Shown: in pieces, positions 53,601-62,152 of the stretch
How positions within the stretch are numbered: position 1 is the first letter of the stretch
Layout of the letters: every line of letters starts with the position of its first letter
Assembly: GCF_013391475.1 (NCBI RefSeq)
Contig: NZ_JACBAZ010000004.1
Coordinates: 62,001-126,000 of the forward strand
Length of the DNA: 64,000 nucleotides
Source: Oceaniferula marina
GTDB taxonomy: Bacteria > Verrucomicrobiota > Verrucomicrobiia > Verrucomicrobiales > Akkermansiaceae
Direction: 5' to 3'
Notes under the pieces: model-generated
What the model was told of the DNA's origin: nothing
What the model saw: the letters and a program-made list of their open reading frames with translations, nothing else
Databases searched by the model: none
Made by a program: the position numbers and the translations under genes

Positions 53601-54500
53601 AGATGCCAACTCCAGAGATGATACACTGATGTATTTCCGGGCATGTTCACTGAGATGTTCAGAATCCAGTAAATCCTCACCCAAGGATAACAAATCATAA
53701 GAGGCAGGGGCCAGCACTGCATTGAAGTCCCCGCGGGTGCCATCCCCCCCAGCCACAAGTGACTGATTGGATGGTCGGTCGCGATCGCGCAAATTGATCC
53801 GGGCCTTCACTCCGTTGTCACTAACCCAATAAGCATAAGACCCGGTTTTACCAGGACCTGCATGAACATCCACCAGAGGCACCCTGACCCGATCCTCATC
53901 CTTTTCGGCCGACCTCCCAGCCAATTCTACCCATTCACCCTCAATAGGGTCATGGGCCGTCACATACCCCTCGGGGTAGTCTTCCCCCTTCTGTGGCTGA
54001 AAATGGTTCAGATCATAACGCTCATTACCCGAAACGAGGACCGCTCCGGCATGTGCCACTTTTCTGAGAAACACCCCATTGCCATACTTTGCGTGCTGAT
54101 AATCATAGGGCCCCTCACCCACCGCCGTCGTCGGCCACACCACAGAATAACGAGCATGGTCAAGCTCCGGGTCAACCTGCTCATCCAAGGCCGAAAGAGA
54201 CCGCATATCGAGCATATCCGATCTACCTGTAACCACCTGATCAGGTCCTGCATATTTTTGCAACTCGCCAAGAGCGACCATCAAGGCCATACGCGCGTTC
54301 GACCTTGCCACCTGCCGGTAATCGTCATGCGCCGATGATCGGACCTCCACCACACTCATTTGCAATAGGGCCAAGGTCACCAAAGCAAGGCAGAGCATCA
54401 CACTCAGGGTTGCAACCAAGGAAAATCCTGGAGCCCCAGAAACCCGACTACGAGCAACACGCTGATTCGCTGAGATGAATACATGTTGACGACGCAGCAT
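50700..54500 (-). CDS. Verru_Chthon cassette protein A (large pilin-like surface protein)
   Basis: About 1266 aa from the ATG at 54500 (MLRRQHVFIS). The N-terminus has a type IV prepilin-like start: basic leader, G25 then FSLVATLSVMLCLALVTLAL, and a helix continuing to VVEVRSSAHDDYRQVARSNA. Unlike true pilins, Glu at mature position 5 is missing. The remaining sequence is long and beta-rich, with many Gly/Ser/Asp. This is the pattern of Verru_Chthon cassette protein A, normally found in a four-gene cassette (A-D). Only protein A is seen here, plus one secreted protein downstream. Function is unknown; an assembled surface structure is expected. Confidence 0.72.
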   Translation of the reverse strand: MLRRQHVFISANQRVARSRVSGAPGFSLVATLSVMLCLALVTLALLQMSVVEVRSSAHDDYRQVARSNARMALMVALGELQKYAGPDQVVTGRSDMLDMRSLSALDEQVDPELDHARYSVVWPTTAVGEGPYDYQHAKYGNGVFLRKVAHAGAVLVSGNERYDLNHFQPQKGEDYPEGYVTAHDPIEGEWVELAGRSAEKDEDRVRVPLVDVHAGPGKTGSYAYWVSDNGVKARINLRDRDRPSNQSLVAGGDGTRGDFNAVLAPASYDLLSLGEDLLDSEHLSEHARKYISVSSLELASDSLREHLKKRFPHDLTADSYGLLTDVKLGGLKKNLTSAVNVDDAEFQDLIAHEGDEQEHRDNPVFLFKNWSFPLDPDANGSANVSFRNYPGTPWEVYRAYVRGGEESFEPELVGQAPVPVMSQYANTLESGDSRPHLFEQGMSNSKMKARLLRRSPVLLRAQIAIDYSVSQPIVVKDSSAQGGAESDYWEFYLRMHFMPLFVFWNPYNVTMTSAGQGHYSYYTNRDWGTGDLSTPVHFHFPQNRSWKAYRYKEGYGKGVVGSGDFVGGKRLFYPYANSSYRYAITSMAFQIPRYTLEPGASVVFGLTENREQKSGRVSQALTALTDISESVGRSVYMKHMKIRVKKLPGESMEDMLPEIDLGGFRNSGDLGRLTSGNTPGFERVNWLWQHVVNASNVPSFTPTIVDDGQRLPVADANGTESPKYAGVVIRKMADTSRYFGEEMGDSFGSGHTAGSYGGQSSNRYLAPWMALYNGAGSRQGVYKGFNAPFLYLSAIACGRGLFDLVQPDMTADAQVYVGYDDTVTGGVSKSVLYPVRRRELRIMSLGHFRHLDVGKIMNSLTNDMSHSASTDSLMPMNAIGNAMASPHLPLNKTSLAMWDGKSYVPPFNIYDHSFRYNEALWDRYFLTGQESGESFDGVDEFQQKVANRSLRPVGEIDAELMNDVHQSAGHVLVDGAFNINSTSVEAWKAFLSSTRGLLSSPGDVISDDLVGFPRGMYVNAQADAQQPVEVKDRRYYSGAVYRALTMEEIESLAEHMVRQVKLRGPFCSLSQFVNRSLSTDLQYRKSVLGASVDPDAVLYAGTVQSAIDATDINGVFNQSNAEIPDAQLGSEWNESDYLNGKVNAKAIRHHSAYGTPGTLTQADVLARLGHLMTARSDTFTIRSYGDARNGKGQIVAKAYCEAIVQRGLDYVDASDDSSEMAHRWQWSSPEDGSGKWSQNEDLSELNRRLGRRFQVMRFRWLSEDEI

Positions 54501-54750
54501 AACAACGATGTAAATACATCGATACCGACCTGAGATCAAGCAGCTTCCAAACAATCGTTCAAATCTGAACATACTCACCAACAAATCGCTCATCCCCCCC
54601 CCACTCTGGGACTACAAAGCTCCCCATGACGGCTGCGGGAGCTATGGTCGAACTCCGAAAAAGAGAGTTAACATGCCATCCAACATGCCATCCGGCAAAA
54701 AAAGTCCTCGCCACAAGGTGTAGCCAGACTCTAGCAGAGTTCTGGCAAGG

Positions 54751-55122
54751 CTATGAACTCTCCTCGTCTTCCTCGACGGGAGGAGCTTTGGGGAGTTTTT
54801 CCACCTCATCCAGGATGTTCACCATCTCGACACCACGCTCGGCTGAGGTATCGAGTCGGAAGCTCAGAATCGGAGTGCAGCGCAACACCACCCGCTTGGC
54901 CACACGGCTCTGGATCAAGCCGCGCTTTTGGCTGAGTTTTTCCATGACGCCACCGCTCGGGCCTCCAAGCACGCCAACAAAAACCTTGGCTTCACGCAAA
55001 TCCGGAGTGATCTCCACCCCATTGACGGACACCAACAAATTGGGGAACTCAAAATCCTTCTGCACAACCGTGCTAATTTCACGGCGAAGCAATTCGTTGA
55101 TTCGGTCTAATCGTTGGGACAC
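54751..55122 (-). CDS. rbfA: ribosome-binding factor A
   Basis: The 123-aa protein starts at a GTG (55122) with SQRLDRINELLRREISTVV, typical RbfA, followed by the KH-like core (VSVNGVEITPDLREAKVFV) and an acidic tail (EEDEESS). It helps mature the 30S subunit. It is the last gene of the nusA-infB-rbfA operon, 41 bases after infB. Confidence 0.92.
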   Translation of the reverse strand: MSQRLDRINELLRREISTVVQKDFEFPNLLVSVNGVEITPDLREAKVFVGVLGGPSGGVMEKLSQKRGLIQSRVAKRVVLRCTPILSFRLDTSAERGVEMVNILDEVEKLPKAPPVEEDEESS

Positions 55123-55163
55123 GGGATGGATGATGATCGGTTGGGATTCAAGTGGTGGTCCAC

Positions 55164-57302
55164 TTAGAGCGTTTGCTCAACTTTTTCGAGAATGTAACAT
55201 TCAATCACGTCACCTTCTTCATACTCATCGAAGTCACCCAGACGGATACCGCAATCGATTCCTTGTTTGACTTCCTCTACCTCGTCCTTGACCCGGCGCA
55301 GGGTCGACATCTTGCCATCAAAGACAGGAACGCCACCGCGCAGGACACGGGCGTGAGCGGTACGGGTCACCTTGCCATCCTTGACAATACAACCGGCAGC
55401 GCGACCACGCTTCACTTTAAATACCTGGGCGACCTCGGCGTGACCAATGATCGTCTCGCGCGTCAACGGATCAAGCAAGCCAAGCATCGCTTCCTCAACC
55501 GTATCGATGAGTTCGTAAACGATGGAGAACAGTTTCACCTGCACATTTTCACGTTTGGCAGCACGAACCGCATTGGCTTCCACCTTGGTGTTGAATCCAA
55601 GAACGATGGCATCTGACGAACTGGCCATCATGATGTCGGTTTCGGTGATCGCTCCGGCAGCAGCACCAATAAAGCGGGCTTCCACCTTGTCACTCTTGAT
55701 CTCACCAATCGCATTTTCGATGGCCTGAACCGACCCCTGCACGTCACCTTTGAGGATCAGCTTGAGTTGTGCTTTGGTATCGCCCTGAACCATCGAAAGA
55801 AGATCTTCCATCCGGCTCTTCTTCGGACGCTGAAGCCGGCTCGCCCGCTTCTTCTCAAGTCGCTCTTCAGAAAGTTTCTTGGCAGCGCGATCGTTTTTCA
55901 TCTGGACGAGTTCATCGCCCACATGAGGAAGTTCGGCAAAACCGAGCACCTCAACCGGAGTTGCGGGTCCAGCCTCTTTGACTGATTCACCCAGATCGTT
56001 GAGCATCGTCTTAACCTTACCAGCGTAAGGGCCGCAAATGAATGGCATACCAGTCTTCAAGGTTCCGGCCTGCACCATCACGGTGGCGGTCGGCCCACGC
56101 CCGGGTTGCACGCTGGCTTCAATCACAGCGGCACGGGCATTGGCACGTGGGTTGGCTTTCAGTTCAAGCACTTCGGCCTGGAGCGCCATAAGCTCCAATA
56201 ATTCTTCCATTCCCTGACCTGTAATCGCAGAGACTTCCACACATTCGGTATCGCCACCAAAGTCTACTGGGTTCAAACCGTGCTCCATCAATTGGGTTTT
56301 TACCCGTGTTGGGTCAGCGCCCTGGGTATCACATTTATTGATGGCCACAATGATGGTCTTCTCATTATTTCTGGCGTGCTCGATGGCCTCCTTTGTTTGA
56401 GGCATGATCCCGTCATCCGCAGCCACAACAAGCACCACGATGTCGGTTACGCCAGCACCACGGGCGCGCATTTCGGTAAAGACCGAGTGCCCGGGTGTAT
56501 CGATAAAGGAAATAGGACGCCCCTCGTGTTCAACGCGATAAGCTCCAATGTGCTGGGTAATACCTCCGGCCTCACCAGAAGTCACGCGACTCTTGCGAAC
56601 GTAGTCGAGCAAGGATGTCTTACCGTGATCAACATGCCCCATGAATGTAATAATGGGAGCTCTGAGTTCCAGCTTCTCCTCGGGTTCATGTTCAACCGCC
56701 TTTGGCTCCTTGACCTTCTTCTTTTTCTTGTGCACGCCACCGCCTTTTTCACGCTTTTCACGCTCAAAGACATAGTTGTGCATCTGGCAAAGCTTTTCCG
56801 CAATTTCCGGCTCAATCGCTTGGTGAGGTGCGACAAAAACCTCAAGCTTGATCAAATCGGCCATCAACTGGAAGGGCTTCAGCTCCATCAGATCAGCCAA
56901 ATCACTGACAATGATCGGAGGCTTGATGGTAATCACATTCCCCTCCTTGACTTCGGCCATAGGCTCGGGCTCTTCTTCACTGGAAGGAATCTCTTCCTCA
57001 ACCTCCTCGACCGGAGCCTCCACGGCTTTACTCGCTACAAACTCGTCGGCCTTTTTATCCAGGACCTTGGAAATCGAGGGCATGGCGGCACCTGATCCTT
57101 TTTTCTTATGGATCAGGGATGTTTTTTTCTTTTCCCCCTCATCCTCGAAAATATCCAGCGCAGCCTTTTTCTTCTCTCCAATGCTCTCCACCTTTGTGGC
57201 TTCGACTCGTTGACGCTCACGGCGCGACAACTTCTTTGCGGATTCATCGATCAAATCGAGAACCTCTTTGTTTTTTTTAGGTTTATCGCTGGAGTCTGCC
57301 AT
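55164..57302 (-). CDS. infB: translation initiation factor IF-2
   Basis: The 712-aa protein has a Lys/Glu-rich N-terminal part (about 1-210), the IF2N-like module, then the G domain: [15 protein letters not shown] (G1), [12 protein letters not shown] (G2), DTPGHSVF (G3) and NKCD (G4). Domains II-IV follow, ending with [16 protein letters not shown]. It delivers initiator tRNA to the small subunit. It lies between nusA and rbfA as in many bacteria. Confidence 0.97.
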   Translation of the reverse strand: MADSSDKPKKNKEVLDLIDESAKKLSRRERQRVEATKVESIGEKKKAALDIFEDEGEKKKTSLIHKKKGSGAAMPSISKVLDKKADEFVASKAVEAPVEEVEEEIPSSEEEPEPMAEVKEGNVITIKPPIIVSDLADLMELKPFQLMADLIKLEVFVAPHQAIEPEIAEKLCQMHNYVFEREKREKGGGVHKKKKKVKEPKAVEHEPEEKLELRAPIITFMGHVDHGKTSLLDYVRKSRVTSGEAGGITQHIGAYRVEHEGRPISFIDTPGHSVFTEMRARGAGVTDIVVLVVAADDGIMPQTKEAIEHARNNEKTIIVAINKCDTQGADPTRVKTQLMEHGLNPVDFGGDTECVEVSAITGQGMEELLELMALQAEVLELKANPRANARAAVIEASVQPGRGPTATVMVQAGTLKTGMPFICGPYAGKVKTMLNDLGESVKEAGPATPVEVLGFAELPHVGDELVQMKNDRAAKKLSEERLEKKRASRLQRPKKSRMEDLLSMVQGDTKAQLKLILKGDVQGSVQAIENAIGEIKSDKVEARFIGAAAGAITETDIMMASSSDAIVLGFNTKVEANAVRAAKRENVQVKLFSIVYELIDTVEEAMLGLLDPLTRETIIGHAEVAQVFKVKRGRAAGCIVKDGKVTRTAHARVLRGGVPVFDGKMSTLRRVKDEVEEVKQGIDCGIRLGDFDEYEEGDVIECYILEKVEQTL

Positions 57303-57386
57303 ACTGGGTGATGGTTGGGATAGAATTGTGTTTAAGCTTGGATTGTGGGATTTGGAAAAATAGGCAAAGGCGAAAAAGGAAACGAC

Positions 57387-58652
57387 TTAGGCGTCGCTGC
57401 CATTGGAGGCCGCTTTGGACAGAACATCGCGGGCGGCCTCTTCGCTGATCCCGAGTTGAGCAATAATATACTCCTCGGGCATCTGGGCAACAAGCTCGGC
57501 TGTCGCACCACCGGCGCGGAACAGCTTGTCTGCCATCTCGGAATCGAGCCCAAGCTGGTCTGCCAGGCTGGATGCGGCGTCTTCTACGCGGGCTTCAAAT
57601 TGTTCATGTTGGCTTTCATCTTTACTCACCTGGACTTCCCAGCCGAGCAATTTGGCGGTCAAGCGGGCATTCTGACCACGGCGACCAATCGCCTTGCTCA
57701 GTTCATCCTCATCGACCGTTACGGAGACAACCTTATTGGCTTCATCGAGTTTGATGGAGCGGATATTGGCAGGTTTCAATGCTTCCACCACAAAAGTAGC
57801 CGGATCGGAATTCCAGCGAATAATATCCACTTTTTCGTTATTCAACTCACGGACGATATTTTTCACCCGGGCTCCACGGAGACCAACACAGGCGCCGACG
57901 GGGTCGACTTTTTCGTCATTACTCGCGACCGCAACCTTGGTCCGGTAACCGGCTTCACGGGCGATACCACGCAGATCCACGGTTCCGTCGGCAATTTCCG
58001 CCACTTCGGACTCAAAAAGACGGCGCACGAAGTTCGGGTGACTACGGGAAAGAATAATTTCAGGGCCGCGGTTCTCATTTTCAACAGCAACCACGTAAAC
58101 TCGGATGCGATCCCCGATATTGTAATCCTCGGTCACCACCCGCTCACGCGACGGAATACGGCCTTCGAATTTACCCAGATCAATCATGACGTCGCTCTTC
58201 TCAAAACGACGCACTGTCCCACTGACGATATCACCGGCACGGTCCTTGTATTCGTCATAAATCATCTCCTTTTCAGCCATGCGGAGACGCTGCATCATCG
58301 TCTGCTTTGCTGTCTGAGTGGCAATCCGTCCAAAGTTCTTCGGCGTGACGTTGAAGTCCAGTTCGTCGCCAACCTCGGCATCCGCCTTATTTTTACGGGC
58401 CAAGGACACGGGGACCTCATTAAACTTATCGAGATAATCGTCATCTGCCACGACACTCAGCGATGCGTAAATCACGGTATCTCCCTTACGAGTATCGATA
58501 TCAGCACGAATCTTCTCAATTTTATCGGCACCTGGAACCATTTTGCGATATGCCGAAATAAAAGCAAATTCGAGTGCTCCGAGAACTTTTTCACGGGCAA
58601 TCCCCTTCTCCTTTTCGTAATAATCGATGAGTGCGACAATATCGTTGGTCAT
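57387..58652 (-). CDS. nusA: transcription termination/antitermination factor NusA
   Basis: About 421 aa from the ATG at 58652 (MTNDIVALIDYYEKEKGI); the frame is open to 58766 but upstream residues are not NusA-like. Domains: N-terminal RNAP-binding part (1-125), S1 (SGTVRRFEKSDVMIDLGKFE, about 138-200), KH1-KH2 (GLRGARVKNIVRELNNEKVD and AIGRRGQNARLTAKLLGWEV), and a C-terminal acidic helical part. It modulates pausing and termination. No rimP is seen upstream, where it is usual. Confidence 0.95.
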   Translation of the reverse strand: MTNDIVALIDYYEKEKGIAREKVLGALEFAFISAYRKMVPGADKIEKIRADIDTRKGDTVIYASLSVVADDDYLDKFNEVPVSLARKNKADAEVGDELDFNVTPKNFGRIATQTAKQTMMQRLRMAEKEMIYDEYKDRAGDIVSGTVRRFEKSDVMIDLGKFEGRIPSRERVVTEDYNIGDRIRVYVVAVENENRGPEIILSRSHPNFVRRLFESEVAEIADGTVDLRGIAREAGYRTKVAVASNDEKVDPVGACVGLRGARVKNIVRELNNEKVDIIRWNSDPATFVVEALKPANIRSIKLDEANKVVSVTVDEDELSKAIGRRGQNARLTAKLLGWEVQVSKDESQHEQFEARVEDAASSLADQLGLDSEMADKLFRAGGATAELVAQMPEEYIIAQLGISEEAARDVLSKAASNGSDA

Positions 58653-58921
58653 GGCTTTGCTTGTATAAAATGAAAAACGGTCAAATCTGTTTAGGTCACT
58701 CCCCGAGACACAAAAGAGTGGGTCTGATGACCCACCCCCGAGTATTCGCAGAGCTGATGCGCACACCCCATAGAGCTGAATGAGCGTCCTGACAAGCAGA
58801 AACTCATTCTTTCTTACCGAATTACAAGCGATTTCGACCGCTAAAACAACTCACCTAGCAATCTTCAAAGAAGCTAGCGAATCGGACAGCCATACGAAAA
58901 ACGGCCACAATCAAGGCCCCA

Positions 58922-59584
58922 TCAGGGAGCCAGTCGGTCAATCGCCCAGCCATCCCCCTGACGTGAATACAAAAAACGATCATGCACACGCCCCTTGCCC
59001 CCTTGCCAGAACTCCATCCTCAGAGGCCTGACCCGGTATCCGCCCCAAAACGAAGGAAGAGGAATCTCCCCACCTTTAAATTTCTGTCGAAGTTCAGCAA
59101 ACTTGTTCATCAACAATGACCGCGAATCAATCACACTGGACTGGTCCGACACCCAGGCACCGATCTGACTCTCGCGGGGACGTGAAGCAAAATATTTCAT
59201 GGACTCAGCGACACTCACCTTTTCGACATCGCCCTCGACTCGAACCTGCCGCTCAAGCGGCAACCAGGGAAAAAGCATCGCCGCCTTGGCACAGACATCC
59301 AGCTCCTTCGCCTTGGCACTTCCATAATTCGTGTAAAAAACAAATCCAGAGGCATCAAAAAACTTCATCAGGACCGTGCGCGATGCCGGATACCCATCGA
59401 GAGCAAGCGTCGAAAGCACCAACGCATTGGGTTCTTCCAACTGAACCTCCCGGGCTTCGGCAAACCAGCGCTCAAATTGCACTACCGGATCATTTGCCAA
59501 ATCGGAACGGCGCAATTCACGGCTACCGTATTCTTCTCGCATTGCCGCGATCTCCTCACGACTCATTTCACGCTCTTCGCTCAT
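58922..59584 (-). CDS. pdxH: pyridoxamine 5'-phosphate oxidase
   Basis: About 220 aa from the ATG at 59584 (MSEEREMSREEIAAMREEYG); the longer frame from 59686 adds 34 unlikely residues. Family marks: ANDPVVQFERWFAEA, RTVLMKFFDASGFVFYTNY with FMN-binding Arg and Lys, FPWLPLERQVRVEGDVEKVS, WGGYRVRPLRMEFWQGGKGR and HDRFLYSR at the end. It oxidises pyridoxine or pyridoxamine phosphate to PLP. It is divergent from rplI and stands alone. Confidence 0.93.
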   Translation of the reverse strand: MSEEREMSREEIAAMREEYGSRELRRSDLANDPVVQFERWFAEAREVQLEEPNALVLSTLALDGYPASRTVLMKFFDASGFVFYTNYGSAKAKELDVCAKAAMLFPWLPLERQVRVEGDVEKVSVAESMKYFASRPRESQIGAWVSDQSSVIDSRSLLMNKFAELRQKFKGGEIPLPSFWGGYRVRPLRMEFWQGGKGRVHDRFLYSRQGDGWAIDRLAP

Positions 59585-59706
59585 CGGCGCCAGCCTAGCC
59601 AGCCTGGCCAACATGGCAATATTGAATTCTACACGAAATCCTGCTTGACTCCCCGCTAAAACGACTCTATCTCCTGCCTCCCGCAACGTAACGAACCCTT
59701 TTTCCC

Positions 59707-60183
59707 ATGGCCACTACAGAAGTAATTCTCCGCGAAAAAATCAACCAACTCGGCGCCGAAGCCGACGTCGTAACCGTCAAAGCTGGCTACGCCCGCAACT
59801 ACCTCATCCCCCAAGGTAAAGCGTTCGAAGCCACCAAAGGCAACCTCAAGCAGCTCGAATCCCTGCAAGCCAAGCGCGTCGAGCGTGAAGCCGCCGAACT
59901 CCAGGAAGCCCAGGAGCTCTCCGGTAAGATCGCCAAGCTCAAGCTTGAGTTCACATTGGAAACCGGTCAGGGAGGCAAAGCCTTCGGATCCGTCACCAAC
60001 ATCGACATCCATAAACAACTCTCTGATAAAGGAATCGAAATCGACCGCCACGCTATCGCCCTGGACGGACCGATCAAGACATCCGGCAAAAAAGACATCG
60101 AAGTCAAATTGCACAGCAGCGTCAGCACCACACTTAAAATCAACGTTACCGTTGAAGGTGAAGACAAAGAAGCTGCGGAGTAA
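59707..60183 (+). CDS. rplI: 50S ribosomal protein L9
   Basis: The 158-aa protein shows the L9 N-domain pattern VKAGYARNYLIPQGKA and a long central helix with a C-terminal domain (GKAFGSVTNIDIHKQLSDKG). It binds 23S rRNA at the L1 stalk base. It is monocistronic here (rpsF, ssb and rpsR are not adjacent), with a strong terminator. Confidence 0.97.
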   Translation: MATTEVILREKINQLGAEADVVTVKAGYARNYLIPQGKAFEATKGNLKQLESLQAKRVEREAAELQEAQELSGKIAKLKLEFTLETGQGGKAFGSVTNIDIHKQLSDKGIEIDRHAIALDGPIKTSGKKDIEVKLHSSVSTTLKINVTVEGEDKEAAE

Positions 60184-60208
60184 TCCAAGCCTATATCCAA
60201 GTTTTTAC

Positions 60209-60244
60209 AAATGCCGCCTCCCGTCACCGGGATGCGGCATTTTT
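60209..60244 (+). terminator. intrinsic terminator of rplI
   Basis: AAATGCCGC (60209-60217) pairs with GCGGCATTT (60234-60242) around an inner CCCG/CGGG hairpin, followed by a short T-run. Confidence 0.88.
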
Positions 60245-60421
60245 CTTTCCAAGATGATGGTCATCTGATCTGAAACAAGCTGGCATCACCCCAGCAAGAA
60301 GAAAACCAATCGACCGCCAGTGGCCGCCACCCCACCCGGTTGGGACACCTCGGGGCTGAGAGATGCAAGGGCGCGAGAGTGCATGATCACCTCGCCCCAT
60401 TTCAAGCTCACCTTAGCGACA

Positions 60422-61540
60422 TCATCGACGAGCTTTTGCCAATCGGGCGACAAAGTCCACCATTTGAGGCTCACATTCCTCGAGTTTTTCCACCAGCTTC
60501 AATTGGGTTCTGGCACGGTCCAGGTTGTGGGCCTCTCGCTGGGTTTTAAAATAGACATCCCCCTCAAGGTAGTCAGTAAGGAACCGAATACCGATCTCCA
60601 ACGAAATCAAAATACCGGAAAAGGCCAAGTGCTCGATCTCGGCATCGCTGAGACAGTCACAACCATTCATGTATCCTTCAGCCAAAGCCTCAAACATCGG
60701 CATCCGCACTTCCACCTTGGACAAATCCTGCTCATCCTCAGCCGCCGGACTGACCGCAGTTCTCACCAAATCACCAAAATCATAGAGCGCAAGCCCAGGC
60801 ATCACGGTATCCAAGTCGATCACACAAACCGCCTCGTCGGTCTCCGTATCCATCATCACGTTGTTAATTTTGGTATCGTTATGCGTGATCCGCTCGGGAA
60901 TCACTCCGGCATCTTTCAGATCGAGCAACTTGGAAACAATCGCTTGCCGCTCACGGATAAACTCCACTTCAGGCATCGACGAAGCAAGTCGACCTTTTAC
61001 ATCGGCTTCAATCACCTCCATCAAGCGCTGGTAGCGTTTCGGCGTGTTATGAAAATCCGGAATGGTTTCTTCAATATCCTCAACCGGGATATCACTCACC
61101 AAATCCTGAAACGAACCAAATGCCTGGGCTGCCTGGTACGCCTGTCGAGTATTCTCAACGATGTCATACGTCTGACATCCTTCGATAAAATTGTAACACC
61201 TCCAAATTCCACCACCTTCTCCTTGCGCATAAAACCTCCCTCCACGTGCTGGATAAAGATTCAAGGTCTGACCACCCAAATCCCGCTTCACCCGCAACAC
61301 CTTCCAGTTGATATGGCGGGTCACCATCTCGACATTACGCATCACGGCGTGCGGATCCTTGAACACATTGGCATTAATCCGCTGCAAGATGTAACGATTC
61401 ACCTTCCCGCTCGGCCGTTTAAACGTCGCCATAAAGGTTGAGTTAATATGCCCACTGTACACTTCCTCACCACAAACAAACTCACCGGCAATGGCAAATT
61501 CATGGGCGACATCCTCAATATGGCTTTCGTCATCAATCAT
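60422..61540 (-). CDS. phosphotransferase-family sugar kinase, N-acetylhexosamine 1-kinase-like
   Basis: The 372-aa protein belongs to the aminoglycoside-phosphotransferase-like kinase fold: ITHNDTKINNVMMD (catalytic loop with Asp) and VCVIDLDTVMPGLALYDFGD (metal-binding Asp). The combination NDTKxNN ... DLDTVMPGLxxYDFGD is that of N-acetylhexosamine 1-kinases (NahK), which make GlcNAc-1-P or GalNAc-1-P for sugar-nucleotide synthesis. The N-terminus has GHINSTFMATF and YILQRINANVFKDP. Substrate remains inferred. It precedes the phosphatase region with a 62-base gap. Confidence 0.78.
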   Translation of the reverse strand: MIDDESHIEDVAHEFAIAGEFVCGEEVYSGHINSTFMATFKRPSGKVNRYILQRINANVFKDPHAVMRNVEMVTRHINWKVLRVKRDLGGQTLNLYPARGGRFYAQGEGGGIWRCYNFIEGCQTYDIVENTRQAYQAAQAFGSFQDLVSDIPVEDIEETIPDFHNTPKRYQRLMEVIEADVKGRLASSMPEVEFIRERQAIVSKLLDLKDAGVIPERITHNDTKINNVMMDTETDEAVCVIDLDTVMPGLALYDFGDLVRTAVSPAAEDEQDLSKVEVRMPMFEALAEGYMNGCDCLSDAEIEHLAFSGILISLEIGIRFLTDYLEGDVYFKTQREAHNLDRARTQLKLVEKLEECEPQMVDFVARLAKARR

Positions 61541-61602
61541 AGCTCTTCTCTTTCTTACTTTCTATCAGCAGCTCTCGCACGGCGCAGGCAAGGAGCCCAT
61601 CA

Positions 61603-62070
61603 TTAGTCATTCAACGCTTTTTTAATACCCGGCACGGCCAAATCCATCACAGCAGCCACTTCCTCATAAGCATCCACCCCCATCCCGAATGGGTCCGGGA
61701 TATCAGCTCCCTCCATTCCCTCATCCGGGGAAATAAAATCACACATCAGCCGAATTTCAGCCTCACACGCAGGGAAAGCATACCTCAGCATTTGAGCATG
61801 AGAAGAGGTCATGGGAATCACTAAATCAACCCCCTCCAATAGGTCTTCGTCCACAGACTGACTCCGAAAGCCATCCATCCCAGCGGATTTAGAAGCAAGG
61901 ATCGCATGCGTTTCCCGGCTCATCTTTTGCCCAGGCATGGCAGCAACTCCGGCAGATGCCACGCTGATATTCAAGCCATCTTCAAGGGCAACCTTCAACA
62001 GAGCCTCTGCCATCGGGCTTCGACAAGTGTTTCCAGTACAGACAAATAAAACTGACTTTTTCGCGGACAT
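61603..62070 (-). CDS. low-molecular-weight protein-tyrosine-phosphatase
   Basis: The 155-aa protein has the active-site loop CTGNTCRS at residues 11-18 (catalytic C11, R17, CX5R) and a DPFG motif near residue 132 with the general-acid Asp. Such enzymes dephosphorylate tyrosine kinases of polysaccharide export or protein arginine phosphate. The N-acetylhexosamine-kinase-like gene downstream hints at a link to surface polysaccharide, but this is weak. Confidence 0.88.
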   Translation of the reverse strand: MSAKKSVLFVCTGNTCRSPMAEALLKVALEDGLNISVASAGVAAMPGQKMSRETHAILASKSAGMDGFRSQSVDEDLLEGVDLVIPMTSSHAQMLRYAFPACEAEIRLMCDFISPDEGMEGADIPDPFGMGVDAYEEVAAVMDLAVPGIKKALND

Positions 62071-62152
62071 GAGACTCCCTTGTAAAAAATTGTGGCATAG
62101 GGTGCAAGCGTAAGCTGCCCCTATGCCACAATTATTGATTCAACCAATTTGA

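Noticed and set aside
54594-54750. Short AGCTCCC/GGGAGCT hairpin and CATGCCATCC direct repeat
   Set aside because: Small, without T-run or conservation evidence; not listed as a regulatory element.
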